Shown here: in pieces, positions 36,182 through 37,521 of the stretch | Layout of the letters: every line of letters begins with the position of its first letter | Position numbering within the stretch: position 1 is the stretch's first letter | NCBI GenBank assembly: GCA_005798335.1 | Contig: SYJV01000026.1 | Coordinates: forward strand, 1-37,521 | Source of the DNA: Planctomycetaceae bacterium | GTDB lineage: Bacteria > Planctomycetota > Planctomycetia > Pirellulales > Pirellulaceae | DNA length: 37,521 nucleotides | Direction of reading: 5' to 3' | Translations under genes and position numbers: made by a program | The notes under the pieces: model-generated | Seen by the model: only the letters and a program-made list of their open reading frames with translations | Told to the model about the DNA's origin: nothing | The model's database searches: none

Positions 36182-37207
36182 ATGACCGCTGAACCAATGA
36201 ATGGAATTTATACGCCGAACATTACTCCCGTGAACGCTCGCGGCCAAGTGGACGAGGACAAACTTTGCGCGTACGTCGATTGGTTGATCGAGCGAGGTGT
36301 TCACGGTTTGTATCCTAACGGCAGTACTGGCGAATTCACTCGTTTTACCGCTGCCGAGCGACGCCGCATTATCGAAGTGTTGATGAAACACGTGCGCGGG
36401 CGAGTTCCCATTCTAGCTGGTGCTGCAGAAGCCAATGTGCGGGAAACCATCGATGCTTGCGAAACCTACGGTGGCATGGGAGTTCGCGCCGTCGCAATCG
36501 TTGCTCCCTTTTATTACAAACTCGGCGCTGAGGCAGTTTATCAGTACTTCAAGCAGATCGGTGACAGCGTCAGCGTGGATGTGACGCTGTACAATATTCC
36601 TCTCTTTGCATCTCCGATCGATGTTCCCACCGTGCGACGATTGGCACTGGAATGTCCGCGCATCGTTGGTATCAAAGACAGTTCCGGCGACTTGCCGCAT
36701 ATGATGCGAATGATCGCGGCCGTGCGCCCTCATCGACCGGAGTTCTCATTCTTGACCGGTTGGGATGCTTCGCTCACTCCCATGTTAATGGTCGGTTGCA
36801 ACGGCGGCACGAATGCTACCAGCGGAGTTGTTCCTGAATTGACGCGCGCTATCTATGAAGCTGCACAGCGTGGTCAGTGGGATCGAGCGATGCAGTTGCA
36901 ATATCGATTGGTGCCGCTGTTTGATGCGATGATTTCAACGCCTGAATTCCCGGAAGGATTTCGCCGCGGCGCGTTGACTCGTGGTTGGGATTTAGGTCAA
37001 AGTCGCCAGCCGCTATCCGAAGAACAACTTGCCGCTGCCAAGAAAACTCAAACGCAGTTATCGCAAATGCTCAGCGAACTTGGGCAATGGCTGCCGGACA
37101 TCGCTCCGGCAGCCAACAATCCAACAATGCCATCCGTAGCCAGCGACCAATTCATCGAGAAGATTGTTCGCGAAGTCATGCAACAACTGAGACAGGGTGT
37201 TGCCTAA
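36182..37207 (+). CDS. DapA/NanA-family aldolase with C-terminal encapsulation-peptide-like helix
   Basis: A TIM-barrel protein of 341 residues in the dihydrodipicolinate synthase/N-acetylneuraminate lyase family, which forms a Schiff base between a lysine and a 2-oxo acid. Lys165 in GIKDSSG, Tyr137 in YNIP and the NGSTGE motif (46-51, for the usual GTTGE) are in place. The core ends near residue 300, and a Pro/Ala linker leads to a helix at 323-338 ([16 protein letters not shown]). Its hydrophobic face (Phe324, Ile325, Ile328, Val329, Val332, Met333, Leu336) resembles peptides that send enzymes into bacterial microcompartments. The exact reaction is not determinable. The ATG at 36182 fits the family start; an open extension upstream lacks support. 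Convergent with the cytochrome-type gene at the window edge. Confidence 0.88.
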   Translation: MTAEPMNGIYTPNITPVNARGQVDEDKLCAYVDWLIERGVHGLYPNGSTGEFTRFTAAERRRIIEVLMKHVRGRVPILAGAAEANVRETIDACETYGGMGVRAVAIVAPFYYKLGAEAVYQYFKQIGDSVSVDVTLYNIPLFASPIDVPTVRRLALECPRIVGIKDSSGDLPHMMRMIAAVRPHRPEFSFLTGWDASLTPMLMVGCNGGTNATSGVVPELTRAIYEAAQRGQWDRAMQLQYRLVPLFDAMISTPEFPEGFRRGALTRGWDLGQSRQPLSEEQLAAAKKTQTQLSQMLSELGQWLPDIAPAANNPTMPSVASDQFIEKIVREVMQQLRQGVA

Positions 37208-37231
37208 CTTAAATAACTGCTGCAACGCGAC

Positions 37232-37260
37232 AGCCGTGGTTCGCTCCGTGAATCACGACT
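37232..37260. repeat. REP-like hairpin between convergent genes
   Basis: Two 13-base arms (AGCCGTGGTTCGC and GTGAATCACGACT) pair in ten positions around a three-base loop, partly through G-T pairs. It lies 24 bases after the aldolase stop and 20 bases before the end of the opposite gene. A terminator role for both strands is possible although no T-run follows. Confidence 0.6.
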
Positions 37261-37280
37261 AACTTTGATCCAGTTTGCGG

Positions 37281-37521
37281 TTACGGAATCGCACCTGGTG
37301 GTAGAGCTACTTGCTCGGGACTAGCCAAATATGCGACCAGGTCGCGTATTTGGCTGGGCGTCAGATTCTGCAGCACTCCGTCAGGCATCATTGAGGCTGT
37401 GGACAGCATGCGCTGTTCGATTTCGGGCTTGGGCAACGCTATTCGCTCGTTGGCAGTTTGGATCACTACGGCTTGTTGAGTCTCGTCCACGACTAATCCG
37501 GTAATTACTCGACCAGTATCC
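37281..37521 (-). CDS. C-terminal fragment of a PVC-type haem-binding (cytochrome) protein
   Basis: Only the last 79 residues are inside the window; the frame is open to the edge. The sequence DTGRVITGLVVDE, then IALPKPEIEQ, then MMPDGVLQNLTPSQIRDLVAYL matches the C-terminal tail of the large planctomycete/verrucomicrobial membrane-bound dehydrogenase or haem-binding-domain proteins, whose CxxCH motif lies before this part and is therefore not seen. It reads leftward toward the aldolase gene and stops at TAA (37281-37283). Periplasmic in the complete protein. Confidence 0.8.
   Translation of the reverse strand, partial: DTGRVITGLVVDETQQAVVIQTANERIALPKPEIEQRMLSTASMMPDGVLQNLTPSQIRDLVAYLASPEQVALPPGAIP

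Overview
The window looks like a chromosomal segment of a planctomycete, most likely in or near the Pirellulaceae. The support is family content. There is a fused c-type-cytochrome/DUF1549/DUF1553 protein next to a Tat-exported DUF1501 protein. A second DUF1501 protein heads its own cluster, and there are two neutral-ceramidase-family proteins. A DUF3604 (PHP-like) protein, an ECF sigma factor followed by a YfbK-like VWA protein, and the C-terminal tail of a PVC-type haem-binding protein complete the picture. GC looks close to 50 %, ribosome binding sites are often weak, and TTG/GTG starts occur. No rRNA, tRNA, CRISPR array, prophage or intact transposase gene was seen. The taxonomic placement is inference from families, not from a marker gene.

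Layout. 1-650 (-) is a frameshifted relic of a DUF6431-like, IS-associated zinc protein, still preceded by a near-consensus promoter. 868-3812 (-) is trmL overlapping a secreted helical-repeat protein. 3963-8858 (+) is a tight three-gene unit: a zinc-ribbon membrane protein, a PQQ-propeller lipoprotein, and a two-propeller protein whose LamG fold is split by the second propeller. 8873-9014 is a 122-bp MITE-like element with perfect 43-bp inverted ends and a 10-bp target duplication. 9147-10094 (-) is an RlmI-like methyltransferase, 10308-11603 (+) an MFS transporter, and 11703-13097 (+) a ceramidase-family protein. 13129-15544 (-) is a lipoprotein (DUF4105), rimI, methyltransferase cluster. 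15816-19074 (-) is a DUF1501, small membrane protein, ceramidase-family cluster. 19378-23404 (-) is a cytochrome/DUF1549/DUF1553 plus DUF1501 pair. 23853-26516 (+) is the DUF3604 protein. 26667-29827 (-) is the sigma factor and VWA pair. 30098-31920 (-) is a GT4 glycosyltransferase and a small exported protein. 32516-33055 (+) is a conserved hypothetical and 33058-33645 (-) a DJ-1/PfpI protein. 33771-35960 (-) is a GT-C-like membrane protein, 36182-37207 (+) a DapA/NanA-family aldolase, and 37281 to the edge (-) the tail of a cytochrome-type protein.

How the parts fit. Most products are predicted to be exported or membrane-bound: propellers, ceramidase-like and DUF1501 hydrolases, cytochrome-containing DUF1549/1553 proteins, lipoproteins and glycosyltransferases. 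This suits an organism that processes complex polymers or lipids at its surface. Housekeeping genes (trmL, rimI, rRNA-type methyltransferase) are interspersed. Intergenic regions hold at least five unrelated palindromic repeat families, one of them in two copies, so short non-autonomous repeats are the main mobile DNA here.

Most interesting points: the MITE-like element with its intact target duplication, the LamG domain interrupted by a whole beta-propeller, the DapA-family aldolase with a C-terminal amphipathic helix resembling a microcompartment encapsulation peptide, and the DUF1501/ceramidase-family cluster.
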